This document shows positions 7,290-14,101 of a DNA stretch of 14,101 bases, one piece after another. The notes beneath the pieces are model-generated. The model did no database searches. It was not told where the DNA came from and saw nothing but the letters and a program-made list of their open reading frames with translations. The DNA lies in the NCBI GenBank assembly GCA_913046155.1, contig CAJWRY010000026.1:1-14101 (forward strand). Reading direction: 5' to 3'. Within the stretch, counting starts at the first letter, position 1; each line of letters opens with the position of its first letter. A program made the translations under genes and the position numbers. This stretch comes from an uncultured Candidatus Nemicrothrix sp. (GTDB lineage Bacteria; Actinomycetota; Acidimicrobiia; Acidimicrobiales; UBA8592).

Positions 7290-7309
7290 ATGAGTCGGCG
7301 CGCTCTAAT
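7281..7309 (+). promoter_or_regulatory. Candidate promoter of the SnoaL-like gene
   Basis: TTGCGC (7281-7286), a 17-base spacer and TCTAAT (7304-7309, five of six consensus) would start transcription near 7316. That leaves a leader of about 19 bases holding the GGAG ribosome site at 7323-7326. The -35 box overlaps that of the divergent promoter on the other strand. Confidence 0.45.
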
Positions 7310-7334
7310 GCACTATGGGAATGGAGTTTTTCGT

Positions 7335-7760
7335 ATGGGGAATAAAGAGATTGTAGAGAACTATTGGACGGCTCATTTTGAGCGTGACTGGGTAAAGATG
7401 GCAACGTTTTTTTCTGATAGTGCGCACTATACAGATGTTGGGTTAGACGCAGTTGGTGCGACAGGGCCACAAGAGATTATTCTTCGACTTCGGTTGGGAA
7501 TTGAGCCATTGGAGGGATATGAGCATTTCCCTAAGAATATGATTTGTGAAAGCAATTTAGTTGTGACTGAACATGTTGAACAGTGGCGTTTCCACACTGG
7601 CGAAATTGTCGATCATCCATTTACATCAGTTATGGAGATTACTGATGGGCTGATTTCTCGTTGGCATGATTATTCGCATCTTGGCAATTTGCTTGATCAA
7701 GCACCGCAATGGTGGCTTGACCACATCATTGTTGGCTGGCGAGATAACCCTAAGTTGTAG
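7335..7760 (+). CDS. SnoaL-like / limonene-1,2-epoxide-hydrolase-like small protein
   Basis: The 141-residue protein has the pattern of the NTF2-like (cone-fold) superfamily: an N-terminal helix pair (KEIVENYWTAHFERDWVKM), then FFSDSAHYTDVG, and a beta-rich half with VTEHVEQWRFHTGEIVDHPFTSVMEITDGLISRWHDY. The last part matches the family's E-x-x-dGkI-x-x-W-x-D-Y signature. Members include polyketide cyclases, epoxide hydrolases and binding proteins, so no reaction can be named. Compared with limonene epoxide hydrolase, the TERVD-type Arg-Asp is TEHVE here, which argues against the classical triad. The start at 7335 is chosen because GGAG sits 8 bases upstream and the family fold begins directly there; the open frame extends back to 7242 only by running across the divergent promoters. 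It converges on the BI-1 gene with 5 bp between stops. Confidence 0.8.
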   Translation: MGNKEIVENYWTAHFERDWVKMATFFSDSAHYTDVGLDAVGATGPQEIILRLRLGIEPLEGYEHFPKNMICESNLVVTEHVEQWRFHTGEIVDHPFTSVMEITDGLISRWHDYSHLGNLLDQAPQWWLDHIIVGWRDNPKL

Positions 7761-7765
7761 GTTTT

Positions 7766-8467
7766 CTACCGGTCTGTGAATATTTGAAGTATGTACCAGA
7801 ACATGGTCATGAGCGAGGCAAAAAGTGTAACTGATGCTCCGACGTAAGCGTGTGCTGGGTATGACTGCATTATTTTCTGGGTGTTGTAGAGGATAGATGC
7901 TCCCATCAAAGCAACCATTCCAACTGAGAACCAGGTTCCGAGATTGGCGCCAAATAGGAGTGCAGCAACAATGAGGATCAAAGCGCCCATAACTCCCCAT
8001 GTAATGATTGGTCGGAGGAATGATAGATCTTTTCTGGTAGTCCATGCGACTAATGAGAGACCGGCGAATCCCATAGCGGTTACTACAGCTGCGCCCCATA
8101 CATCTCCTGTGGATTGTTTTACATTAAATACGTAGAAGAGGAAAGGTGCGAAAATGACTGCCTCTACAGCTGCGAAACCGAATAAGCCTCCGTATTGTCT
8201 GCCAACGTTCTCAAGGTCATAAACTGCTTGGGTTGCTATCCATGTTCCGAGCATGAAGATGCCAAGGAAAAGGAGCCATGCTCCGCCGCTTCCAGCTACG
8301 GTGTTATAGGTCCATTCTGCAAATCCGCTTGCAAAATATAGGTATTCAAAGGCCATGAAGGATGCAAGTGCGAGTCCTAGGTGTTGGTATACCTTTACCA
8401 TAAAGGCGACTCGGTCTGTTTCTTGGAGGTGGGCTACTGGTGTGTAAGCAGTTGGGGAATAACTCAT
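7766..8467 (-). CDS. Bax inhibitor-1 (BI-1/YccA/TMBIM) family membrane protein
   Basis: The 233 residues form about seven hydrophobic segments, as in bacterial BI-1 proteins, which act as calcium-leak channels or as modulators of FtsH proteolysis in the inner membrane. The closing motif SILYNTQKIMQSYPAHAYVGASVTLFASLMTMFWYILQIF (191-230) is the family's last two helices. Two points differ from the usual pattern. LYDTQ is LYNTQ (N195), and the L-Y-L-D position is L-F-A-S (S218). These align with the aspartate pair (D171/D195 of Bacillus YetJ) that forms the pH-sensing lock. An AAAGGA ribosome site lies 4 bases before ATG 8467. A TACAAT box (8496-8491) could be its -10 element, in the 44-bp gap after the nitronate monooxygenase gene; read-through from that gene is also possible. 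Confidence 0.88.
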   Translation of the reverse strand: MSYSPTAYTPVAHLQETDRVAFMVKVYQHLGLALASFMAFEYLYFASGFAEWTYNTVAGSGGAWLLFLGIFMLGTWIATQAVYDLENVGRQYGGLFGFAAVEAVIFAPFLFYVFNVKQSTGDVWGAAVVTAMGFAGLSLVAWTTRKDLSFLRPIITWGVMGALILIVAALLFGANLGTWFSVGMVALMGASILYNTQKIMQSYPAHAYVGASVTLFASLMTMFWYILQIFTDR

Positions 8468-8511
8468 TTGTTCCTTTCGGTAATACTTATATTGTACCTT
8501 TTCTTTGGCAA

Positions 8512-9651
8512 TTAGTCTTGTAGTTGTGTTGCTATTGACTCTGTAGCTTCGATGAATTCTTCCATCATTTCGTAAACTACCTGCGCTGTTGGTTTTGTCT
8601 TATTCATCGTTCCAACGATTTGGCCTACGAAATAATTAGCGAGTTTTTCTGCACCGGAACCAGATTTATGAGCTGCCCTATTGATTCTCGCTATCGCATC
8701 GTTGATTAGTACTGGTTGTAGTGGCATACCTAAGGGCATGGGGGTTTCTGGGTTCTCCCATTCATCAGTCCATGCAGATTTAAGTTGTCGTGCCGGTTTA
8801 CCCGTCCTTGATCTGGAACGTATTGTGTCTGAGGATGTTGCTTGTAGCATTTTTTCTTTCACAACTGGATGAGTTTCTGCTTCTTCTGTGGTGAGCCATA
8901 CCGATCCGCACCATACTCCTTGTGCGCCTAGAGCCATAGCAGCAGCCATTTGTCTTCCGCGTCCTATTCCGCCTGCACCCAGTACAGGGACATCTCCTAC
9001 TGCGTCAACAATTTCGGGGATCAGGACCATGGATCCGATTTCTCCAGTGTGTCCACCGGCTTCATACCCCTGAGCAATAATGAGGTCTACGCCTGCATTG
9101 ACATGGCGTTCTGCGTGTTGGGCTTTTCCAGCTAAAGCGCCTACTTTCCGTCCAGCCTCTTTCACTCGGTCGATCATAAATTGCGGGGGAGGTCCTAACG
9201 CATTCACGACGAGACTTGGGTTGTGGGCTAGAGCTATTTCCAATTGTGGCCCTGCGGTTCCTGCTGACATTGGCGCAGCCCCATCATTTTTCATGCTGAA
9301 TTGGCCTGATTTTGTTTCAGCTAGTTCAGGTACATCATATTTCTCTAATATTTGAGTTACGTATTCATGGTGCGCATCAGGAATCATGTCAGCTATTTTG
9401 TGGACTGTTAATCCCCCTTCATCAGATCCCTCATATTTCGCAGGAACGATAAGGTCCACGCCGTATGGGTGTTCGCCAACCTCGTCTTCAATCCATTTAA
9501 GATCAATCTCTAAGGCATCAGGTGAATGACCGACAGCTCCAAGGACTCCAAAGCCGCCGGCTTTTGACACTGCAGCTACGACATCTCGGCAATGGCTAAA
9601 TGCAAAGATCGGTACATCAATATTGAACGTTTCGGTCACGGAATTCTTCAT
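8512..9651 (-). CDS. Nitronate monooxygenase-like FMN enzyme (2-nitropropane dioxygenase family)
   Basis: These are FMN-dependent TIM-barrel enzymes that oxidise alkyl nitronates; the family also holds enoyl-ACP-reductase-like and other flavoproteins. Motifs include the N-terminal VPIFAFSH and AGGFGVLGAVG (31-41), AQGYEAGGHTGEIGSMVLIPEIVDAVG (193-219) with H201 as the candidate catalytic histidine, VPVLGAGGIGRGRQMAAAMALGAQGVWCGS (221-250) for phosphate binding of FMN, and a C-terminal RSRTGKPARQL stretch. At 379 residues it is slightly longer than the usual 320-360; the extra residues lie around 65-125. It precedes the BI-1 gene on the same strand with a 44-bp gap. The start at 9651 has only a weak purine-rich upstream region. 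Class membership is sound; the physiological substrate cannot be inferred. Confidence 0.9.
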   Translation of the reverse strand: MKNSVTETFNIDVPIFAFSHCRDVVAAVSKAGGFGVLGAVGHSPDALEIDLKWIEDEVGEHPYGVDLIVPAKYEGSDEGGLTVHKIADMIPDAHHEYVTQILEKYDVPELAETKSGQFSMKNDGAAPMSAGTAGPQLEIALAHNPSLVVNALGPPPQFMIDRVKEAGRKVGALAGKAQHAERHVNAGVDLIIAQGYEAGGHTGEIGSMVLIPEIVDAVGDVPVLGAGGIGRGRQMAAAMALGAQGVWCGSVWLTTEEAETHPVVKEKMLQATSSDTIRSRSRTGKPARQLKSAWTDEWENPETPMPLGMPLQPVLINDAIARINRAAHKSGSGAEKLANYFVGQIVGTMNKTKPTAQVVYEMMEEFIEATESIATQLQD

Positions 9652-9679
9652 TTTCTTACACCATTCTCTGAATTTAGGA

Positions 9680-9707
9680 ACGCCTTCTGGCCTGAAGGGC
9701 GTTTTTA
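9680..9707 (+). terminator. Orphan intrinsic-terminator-like hairpin between divergent genes
   Basis: ACGCC (9680-9684) pairs with GGCGT (9698-9702) and TTC (9685-9687) with GAA (9694-9696), with one bulged G (9697), a 6-base loop and a run of five T (9702-9706). The T run is on the plus strand, yet no plus-strand gene ends upstream. It lies in the 5' leader region of the minus-strand nitronate monooxygenase gene and upstream of the candidate promoter of the plus-strand gene at 9780. It may stop antisense transcription or be a relic. Confidence 0.55.
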
Positions 9708-9721
9708 CTTGTCTGTTTTGT

Positions 9722-9751
9722 ATTTTAAACGTGGTTCATTGAAAAGTTTAA
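9722..9751 (-). promoter_or_regulatory. Possible promoter of the nitronate monooxygenase gene
   Basis: On the minus strand TTAAAC (9751-9746) and TAAAAT (9727-9722, five of six consensus) are 18 bases apart. Transcription would start near 9715, giving a leader of about 64 bases that contains the hairpin at 9680-9702. The -35 match is poor and the region is AT-rich, so chance is possible. Confidence 0.28.
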
Positions 9752-9768
9752 TTTTGGCTGTGGATGAT
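9739..9768 (+). promoter_or_regulatory. Candidate promoter of the TIGR03084-like gene (near-leaderless)
   Basis: TTGAAA (9739-9744), an 18-base spacer and GATGAT (9763-9768) place the start site about 4-5 bases before ATG 9780. No Shine-Dalgarno is seen, which fits a leaderless or nearly leaderless mRNA, a common arrangement in actinobacteria. The -35 region overlaps that of the opposite candidate promoter. Confidence 0.4.
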
Positions 9769-9779
9769 AGTCTTACTGC

Positions 9780-10568
9780 ATGGATATAGGTGCTGTGCGT
9801 TCTGACCTTGTTGAAGAACAGGAAGCCCTTGATCGCATTATTTCAGGCATTAGTCTCTCTGATTGGGATCTTGATACGGCCAGTCCGGGTTGGTCTGTCG
9901 CAGATCAAATAGCGCATCTAGCGTATTTCGATAATGCTGCAGCGTTAGCGATTGCTAGTCCGGATAAGTTTCAGGAATCTGTTGAGGACCTTTTCGAGAT
10001 GTATTCCCGTGGTGAGAATGCAGAAGATGCAATTTTATCGCCCTACCGTGCTATGGAATCTAGTGAATTGTTAGAGGCATGGAGGGAAGCAAGACTTAAT
10101 CTTGCGGAAAAGTCTCGTAATCTCTCTTCTGATAGTCGGGTGGTTTGGTATGGGCCCTCCATGGGTTCGAAGTCGTTTTTGACTGCTCGTTTGATGGAAG
10201 TTTGGGCCCATGGCCAAGATATTTTAGACGCCATTGATTTTGATCGAGATGAAACGGATCGTTTACATCACATTGCACAGTTGGGTTTTATTACCCGCTC
10301 GTGGTCCTTTATCAATCGGGGTCAAGAGCCAATCAATACTCCGGTCAAAGTGATACTTAAGAGTCCATCTGGGGATACCTGGGAATTTGGACCGCAGGAC
10401 GCTGAAGAAAGTGTCACCGGTTCTGCACTCGATTTCTGTTTATTGGTAACGCAAAGACGAAATCTTAAAGACACTTCCCTTAACATTTTTGGAAATGCTG
10501 CTTTGGAATGGATGAAGATTGCTCAAGCTTTTGCCGGACCCGCTACGGATGGTCCCGGTCCACGCTGA
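9780..10568 (+). CDS. TIGR03084-like metal-binding protein, maleylpyruvate isomerase / DinB fold
   Basis: The 262-residue protein opens with DLVEEQEALDRIISGISLSDWD (9-30) and TASPGWSVADQIAHLAYFD (33-51), the signature of the actinobacterial TIGR03084 group within the mycothiol-dependent maleylpyruvate isomerase N-terminal (DinB-like) four-helix fold. Likely metal ligands are H46, E140 and H144 (MEVWAHGQD), matching the H, E-x3-H pattern of that fold. The C-terminal region (about 185-250) resembles the SCP2-like half seen in these proteins. Relatives use mycothiol as thiol cofactor in isomerisation or S-transfer; the reaction here is unknown. Its presence supports an actinobacterial host. The start at 9780 coincides with the domain start and has no ribosome site. 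Its TGA abuts the stop codon of the convergent UPF0182 gene with no base between them. Confidence 0.85.
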   Translation: MDIGAVRSDLVEEQEALDRIISGISLSDWDLDTASPGWSVADQIAHLAYFDNAAALAIASPDKFQESVEDLFEMYSRGENAEDAILSPYRAMESSELLEAWREARLNLAEKSRNLSSDSRVVWYGPSMGSKSFLTARLMEVWAHGQDILDAIDFDRDETDRLHHIAQLGFITRSWSFINRGQEPINTPVKVILKSPSGDTWEFGPQDAEESVTGSALDFCLLVTQRRNLKDTSLNIFGNAALEWMKIAQAFAGPATDGPGPR

Positions 10569-13500
10569 TTACGAGTTATCAGCCTCTAATAACTCATTGG
10601 CTTCTTGGACTAGTTGTTGTCCTTGTTCTATAAGGTCTTGGAAACGACCTAGGTCTCCGTTTGCTAATGCCTCATTTGCGTTCGTGAATGCTTCTTGGGC
10701 TTGAGCTAGCAGCGTTTCAAGTTCAGTGCCTTCAGGTACTGGATTTTCAGTTTCGGTGTCAGTTTGCGGGGTGCTATCGGTCTGTGGATCAGTTTCTTCT
10801 GTTTCCTGAATAGGGAGTATTGGCGAGGAGATAGAGCCATTAAGGCTAATTGGAGTTACGTTGCTGCAATCATCGCCGACTTGGTTGTCGGGAACTAACA
10901 AGGCTCCGAGTACGAGTTCAACTGATGCACATATTCTGACACGTTCTCCATAGGCAGCGATTATTTGTTGGACTGCAGGTTGGCTTCCACTTGCTTCCAC
11001 GTACATGGGCCGTAGGTACAGTAGTACGTCTTCTTCACCGTTATCCCCCTCTAGTGGAATAAGGAGCATATTTCCTAATTTGACTCCTGATCCTCGTTGG
11101 CCAAGTAGTGTCGTTGTTTCAGCTACGACAGGGTCAGCTAGCATGCTTCTGTTTGCAATGACCGGGCCGTCAACTTTGAGACCAGGGACGGTGTAGGAAA
11201 TGAGATTTCCTTGTCCTTGTTCATTGATTTGTGCGACCATGAAAGCCTCAAGTTGTTGTCGGCTATCATCGCTTGATCTGGGGACAAAGGGGCGCATGAG
11301 AACGAAATCTTGTTTTTGTTCTTGGGGCACTTGCATTTGGACATAGTAGGGATCCATCCGTTGTCCTGATGCGAATGTAACGAATCCTGTGTTTGTGACG
11401 ATTGCTGTGGGGGCGTTTTCTAGATCGTCTCCTGGGTCAAGTGACACTACCCAGGCTCCGGCTGCTTCGTAGAAATCGTTTGGGTCATCTAGGTGGTAGC
11501 GACCCCACATGTTGGTTTGGACTTTGAAGAGGTCTTCTGGGTATCGAAGGTGGTCTGCTACTTCTTTAGGCATGTTTGTTTCAGATCCATCTTCGGAGAA
11601 AGCTAAAGTGAATAGATTCGGGAATGCTTGCATGTATGCATTGATAATTGGGTCTTGTTCATCTATTACGTAGAAGGTGACGTCTCCGTCATATGCGTCT
11701 ATGACTACCTTTACCGAGTTGCGTACGTAGTTGAAATCTCCAGCTAGCCCGCTGTTTCCGGGAACCGAGTTTCGGTCAGCTGATTGTGAGTAGGGGTAGA
11801 AACTTGTTGTTGTGTATGCGTCAATGATGAACTTGATGCGGCCGTCAATGATTACGGGGTATGAGTCGGCGTCATATTCGAGGAAGGGAGCTAGCTCTTT
11901 GGCTCTTTCGCTTACATCCCTGTTGAAAAGGAATTTAGAATCGCCATTTATTAATCCAGAGAAGATTGGGTTTAAGTCTCCGAATCGTAGAGCGAAGGCT
12001 AGGCGTCTGAAGAAGTTCCCAGCTTTTACTCCATCATTGCCGTCGTATTTGAATAGTAGGTTTTCTCCTGAGCCATCGCTGCCTTCGCAGGTGTTTGAAG
12101 AAGTTGTGTCTTGGGTTTGAACGTCTTCAGTTCCTGTTAGGGCGAAGTCGATTTCACATCGTTCTGTGTCGACGATGGCGTATCCACTTAGTTCTTCACC
12201 GACGTATATTCTTGGTTGTGTTAAGTCAGCGACTATTCTGTCAGTGTTTACTGTTGTTGGAAGGCCACTGATGACGAAATCAGGTTCTCCTTGAGCAGTA
12301 ATCGTGTTTGCTGGGGCGAGGGCTACTCCGTATCCGTGGGTGAAGGCCACATGCTGGTTTTCCCAGCCTGAGTTGACTCCGTCAAGGTTTAATTCTCTAG
12401 CTGCGATGACTACTGTTCGTATATCTCCGTCAATTTCGTAACGATCAACGTCAAGGTCGTCTGCGAATCGGAATTGTTCTCTTTCTACTTCAAGTGCTTG
12501 GAATGTGGGCGAAACGATCCCAGGGTCTAGCAATCGGAGATTATTTAGTGTGTTCGCATTTTGCTGGATAACTTCTGCTGTTAGAGCATTTTCAACGTTT
12601 GGTATGAAGGTTCGTTCGGTAATGTTTCCGGTTTCGCCTACGGAGAGCCCATAAGCTGTTCTGGTAGCTTCAATATTTCGTTCAATGTATTGTGCTTCGC
12701 GAGAAGATTCTGATGGTTCGACGACAAATCGTTGGTATATGGCTGGGTAGATGCTTCCGATTGCGATCGTTACAAAAGCCCAGAGACCGACTGCGACGAC
12801 TGGGAGTACCCAGCCTCGTCGCCAGATATTGATGATCAGTAGGATCACTGCTGCTATGGATATAAGTATTAGGAGTTTGATTGCTGGTAGTTGGGCGTTG
12901 ACATCTGTGTAGCTGGCTCCATCGACTACTCCTCGGTCGGAAAAGTTTAATGAGTAACGTTGGTACCAGTAGTCTGCTGCTTTGATTAAGGCAAGAATTG
13001 CTAAGAGAACTGAGAGGTGCCCTTTGACCGGGGCAGTGACACGATCGCCGGGAGTGTTGATACGTATTCCGCCGTTTAGGTAGTGGGCGGCGGCGGTGAT
13101 GATCAGGACGACAATGAATGCTGTGAACATCCAGTTGATGAGAAATTTTATGAACGGGAGTTGGAAGACGTAGAACCCAATATCGAGGTTGAATTGTGGG
13201 TCTTTAACTCCGAAATCTTGACGGTTTCGAAAGAGGATCCAGTCCTGCCATCTACTGGCGGTTCCTACACCGAGGAAGAGGGAGAATAGTCCAGCGACCG
13301 CGATTCGGAATAATCCAGCTCGTGGTCCTATCGTGTCGTGGTATCGGCTGACGAAGTCTTCTTCTGGGCCTTTAGGTCTGTTGCGGGGCGCTATTCGGTC
13401 AGCGACGAAGAGATTTATCCAGAATAATAAAAAGGTGAATGCTATGAAGACGAGAGCTAGACCTACTTTTGCGAACAATACTCCTCGCCATACTGAGGTG

Positions 13501-13670
13501 AAACCTAGTGAGTTGAACCATAGGTAGTCTGTATAGAATCCGGCTATTCCTCGGAGCGAAACGATAAGCACAATGAGGGCCGCAATTGATAAAGCGACGA
13601 TGAATCGGAACTTTCGAGAAACTCTTCGAGTAGGTGTTGGCCGTGATGGGACTCCACTGATGTCAGACAT
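10569..13670 (-). CDS. UPF0182 (COG1615) large membrane protein
   Basis: This 1033-residue protein matches the UPF0182 family of actinobacteria and some other phyla in length and layout. A basic N terminus (RRVSRKFR) is followed by about seven membrane helices at roughly 22-42, 64-88, 120-140, 171-195, 217-235, 262-282 and 286-308. Conserved inter-helix motifs include GFYTDYLWFNSLGFTSVW (44-61), and DPQFNLDIGFYVFQLPF (157-173) is the family's clearest signature. After IYPAIYQRFVVEPSE the rest is an extracytoplasmic domain of about 600 residues, then an acidic Thr/Glu-rich linker (about 945-975) and a C-terminal helical segment. Function is unproven in the family; localisation is the cell membrane facing outward. 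AGGAGA lies 5 bases before ATG 13670, so the start is firm. It follows the Lon-like protease gene on the same strand after 69 bp, the order I recall for mycobacterial Rv3194c-Rv3193c. Confidence 0.95.
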   Translation of the reverse strand: MSDISGVPSRPTPTRRVSRKFRFIVALSIAALIVLIVSLRGIAGFYTDYLWFNSLGFTSVWRGVLFAKVGLALVFIAFTFLLFWINLFVADRIAPRNRPKGPEEDFVSRYHDTIGPRAGLFRIAVAGLFSLFLGVGTASRWQDWILFRNRQDFGVKDPQFNLDIGFYVFQLPFIKFLINWMFTAFIVVLIITAAAHYLNGGIRINTPGDRVTAPVKGHLSVLLAILALIKAADYWYQRYSLNFSDRGVVDGASYTDVNAQLPAIKLLILISIAAVILLIINIWRRGWVLPVVAVGLWAFVTIAIGSIYPAIYQRFVVEPSESSREAQYIERNIEATRTAYGLSVGETGNITERTFIPNVENALTAEVIQQNANTLNNLRLLDPGIVSPTFQALEVEREQFRFADDLDVDRYEIDGDIRTVVIAARELNLDGVNSGWENQHVAFTHGYGVALAPANTITAQGEPDFVISGLPTTVNTDRIVADLTQPRIYVGEELSGYAIVDTERCEIDFALTGTEDVQTQDTTSSNTCEGSDGSGENLLFKYDGNDGVKAGNFFRRLAFALRFGDLNPIFSGLINGDSKFLFNRDVSERAKELAPFLEYDADSYPVIIDGRIKFIIDAYTTTSFYPYSQSADRNSVPGNSGLAGDFNYVRNSVKVVIDAYDGDVTFYVIDEQDPIINAYMQAFPNLFTLAFSEDGSETNMPKEVADHLRYPEDLFKVQTNMWGRYHLDDPNDFYEAAGAWVVSLDPGDDLENAPTAIVTNTGFVTFASGQRMDPYYVQMQVPQEQKQDFVLMRPFVPRSSDDSRQQLEAFMVAQINEQGQGNLISYTVPGLKVDGPVIANRSMLADPVVAETTTLLGQRGSGVKLGNMLLIPLEGDNGEEDVLLYLRPMYVEASGSQPAVQQIIAAYGERVRICASVELVLGALLVPDNQVGDDCSNVTPISLNGSISSPILPIQETEETDPQTDSTPQTDTETENPVPEGTELETLLAQAQEAFTNANEALANGDLGRFQDLIEQGQQLVQEANELLEADNS
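10573..10595. repeat. Small inverted repeat at the convergent 3' ends
   Basis: GAGTTAT (10573-10579) and ATAACTC (10589-10595) are exact inverted copies around a 9-base loop, inside the last codons of the UPF0182 gene and 5 bases past the TGA of the plus-strand gene. It is AT-rich with no T tract, so at most it is a weak bidirectional 3' end signal. Confidence 0.3.
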
Positions 13671-13739
13671 TAAGTTCTCCTACGACCATGCTTTAGGCAA
13701 GTGCATGTCTTCAGCTTATCTTGATAGGGCTTGCTTACT

Positions 13740-14101
13740 CTAATTGTTTTTGTTTTCTGCAATAGCTTCTGCGCAAGTTAGGTATCCATCATTGGGGTCA
13801 ATGATGGGATCGCTCTTTTCGGGAATTGGTAGTTGTAAATTTTCTGCTATTTCTAGTCCGTTGCCGCCAAATGTTGAGAGTTCAATTACTGCGTCATTAA
13901 ATGTGCTTACGCATCGCACTTCAAATCTTTCTCCAGCTATTCTTTCGACGATTGAGAAGCCAGCTGGTGGAACGAGGAAGACATCAATTCCGGACCGTGC
14001 TGCTGCTTCTGCTTTTTGCGCGTAGGCACCTACTGATCCCACGTTGCCGTATTGGTCTATTGTTCCTGTTGTAGCTACTGAAAGTCCTCCGGTTAATTCG
14101 C
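13740..14101 (-). CDS. Lon-like PDZ/S16 protease (YlbL family), C-terminal part; 5' end outside the window
   Basis: The frame stays open to the window edge, so 119 residues of the C terminus are visible. They begin E-L-T-G-G-L-S-V-A-T-T-G-T-I-D-Q-Y-G-N-V, then GSVGAYAQKAEAAARSGIDVFLVP. This is the end of the Lon (S16) proteolytic domain: the TGG-x-x-x-A-x-TGTI strand, the G-x-V-G-x-x-G turn and the conserved lysine in AQK, the expected catalytic Lys of the Ser-Lys dyad. The catalytic serine lies upstream, out of view. YlbL-type proteins have a signal or membrane anchor, a PDZ domain and this domain, and no AAA+ ATPase, so they cleave proteins outside the membrane. A GTG at 14042 is internal, not the start. 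UPF0182 follows 69 bp downstream on the same strand, with no terminator hairpin plus T run between, so co-transcription is likely. Confidence 0.85.
   Translation of the reverse strand, partial: ELTGGLSVATTGTIDQYGNVGSVGAYAQKAEAAARSGIDVFLVPPAGFSIVERIAGERFEVRCVSTFNDAVIELSTFGGNGLEIAENLQLPIPEKSDPIIDPNDGYLTCAEAIAENKNN

Noticed and set aside
7242..7334. N-terminal extension of the SnoaL-like gene to ATG 7242
   Set aside because: The extension overlaps the divergent gene's start and its own candidate promoter. The family fold begins at the ATG at 7335, which has a GGAG site at proper distance.
7757..7769. GTAG-GTTTT-CTAC mini hairpin between convergent stops
   Set aside because: Only 4 pairs and no T run after it; too weak to call a terminator.
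9592..9789. 65-codon plus-strand open frame in the divergent region
   Set aside because: It starts inside the nitronate monooxygenase gene on the other strand and contains the terminator-like hairpin and the promoter for the next gene. No domain resemblance.

Overview
The window looks like a chromosomal segment of an actinobacterium of moderate, unusually low GC (mid-forties percent by eye). The main clues are a 1033-residue UPF0182 membrane protein next to a YlbL-type PDZ/Lon-like protease (a pairing I recall from mycobacteria), a TIGR03084/maleylpyruvate-isomerase-like protein of the mycothiol-dependent fold family, and a tRNA-Phe 3' half close to actinobacterial ones. An uncultured, streamlined lineage such as an aquatic Acidimicrobiia member is my inference; the sequence does not prove it.

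Layout. 1-87: 3' part of tRNA-Phe and its intrinsic terminator (+). 92-2031: a two-gene minus-strand operon, ispD (isoprenoid precursor synthesis) followed by a SulP-type anion permease with no STAS domain. The two overlap as TAATG, and a 12-bp perfect inverted repeat spans the junction. 2201-5241: a convergent pair that looks like a surface-glycan module, a TPR-plus-GT4 glycosyltransferase (+) and an FkbM methyltransferase (-). They share a CTAG palindrome that supplies both stop codons. 5341-5457: initiator tRNA-fMet (-) with a recognisable promoter. 5484-7253: a PEP-utilising-enzyme-like protein that keeps the swivelling phosphohistidine domain but has no ATP-grasp domain. It is divergent from a small SnoaL/limonene-epoxide-hydrolase-like gene (7335-7760, +).

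7766-8467: a Bax-inhibitor-1 family membrane protein (-). 8512-9651: a nitronate monooxygenase-like flavoprotein (-). 9780-10568: the TIGR03084-like protein (+), apparently leaderless. 10569-13670: UPF0182 (-). 13740-14101: the C-terminal end of a Lon-like secreted protease (-), cut by the window edge.

The region is compact. All three convergent pairs meet with 5 bp, 0 bp or a 4-bp overlap between them, so none has space for a dedicated intergenic terminator. Most genes are housekeeping or broadly conserved. I see no CRISPR array, insertion sequence, phage gene or recognisable defence system. The most notable signals are the start-codon-occluding hairpin at ispD-sulP, the half phosphotransferase, the BI-1 protein lacking its sensor aspartates, and the divergent promoters at 7260-7309 with overlapping -35 boxes.
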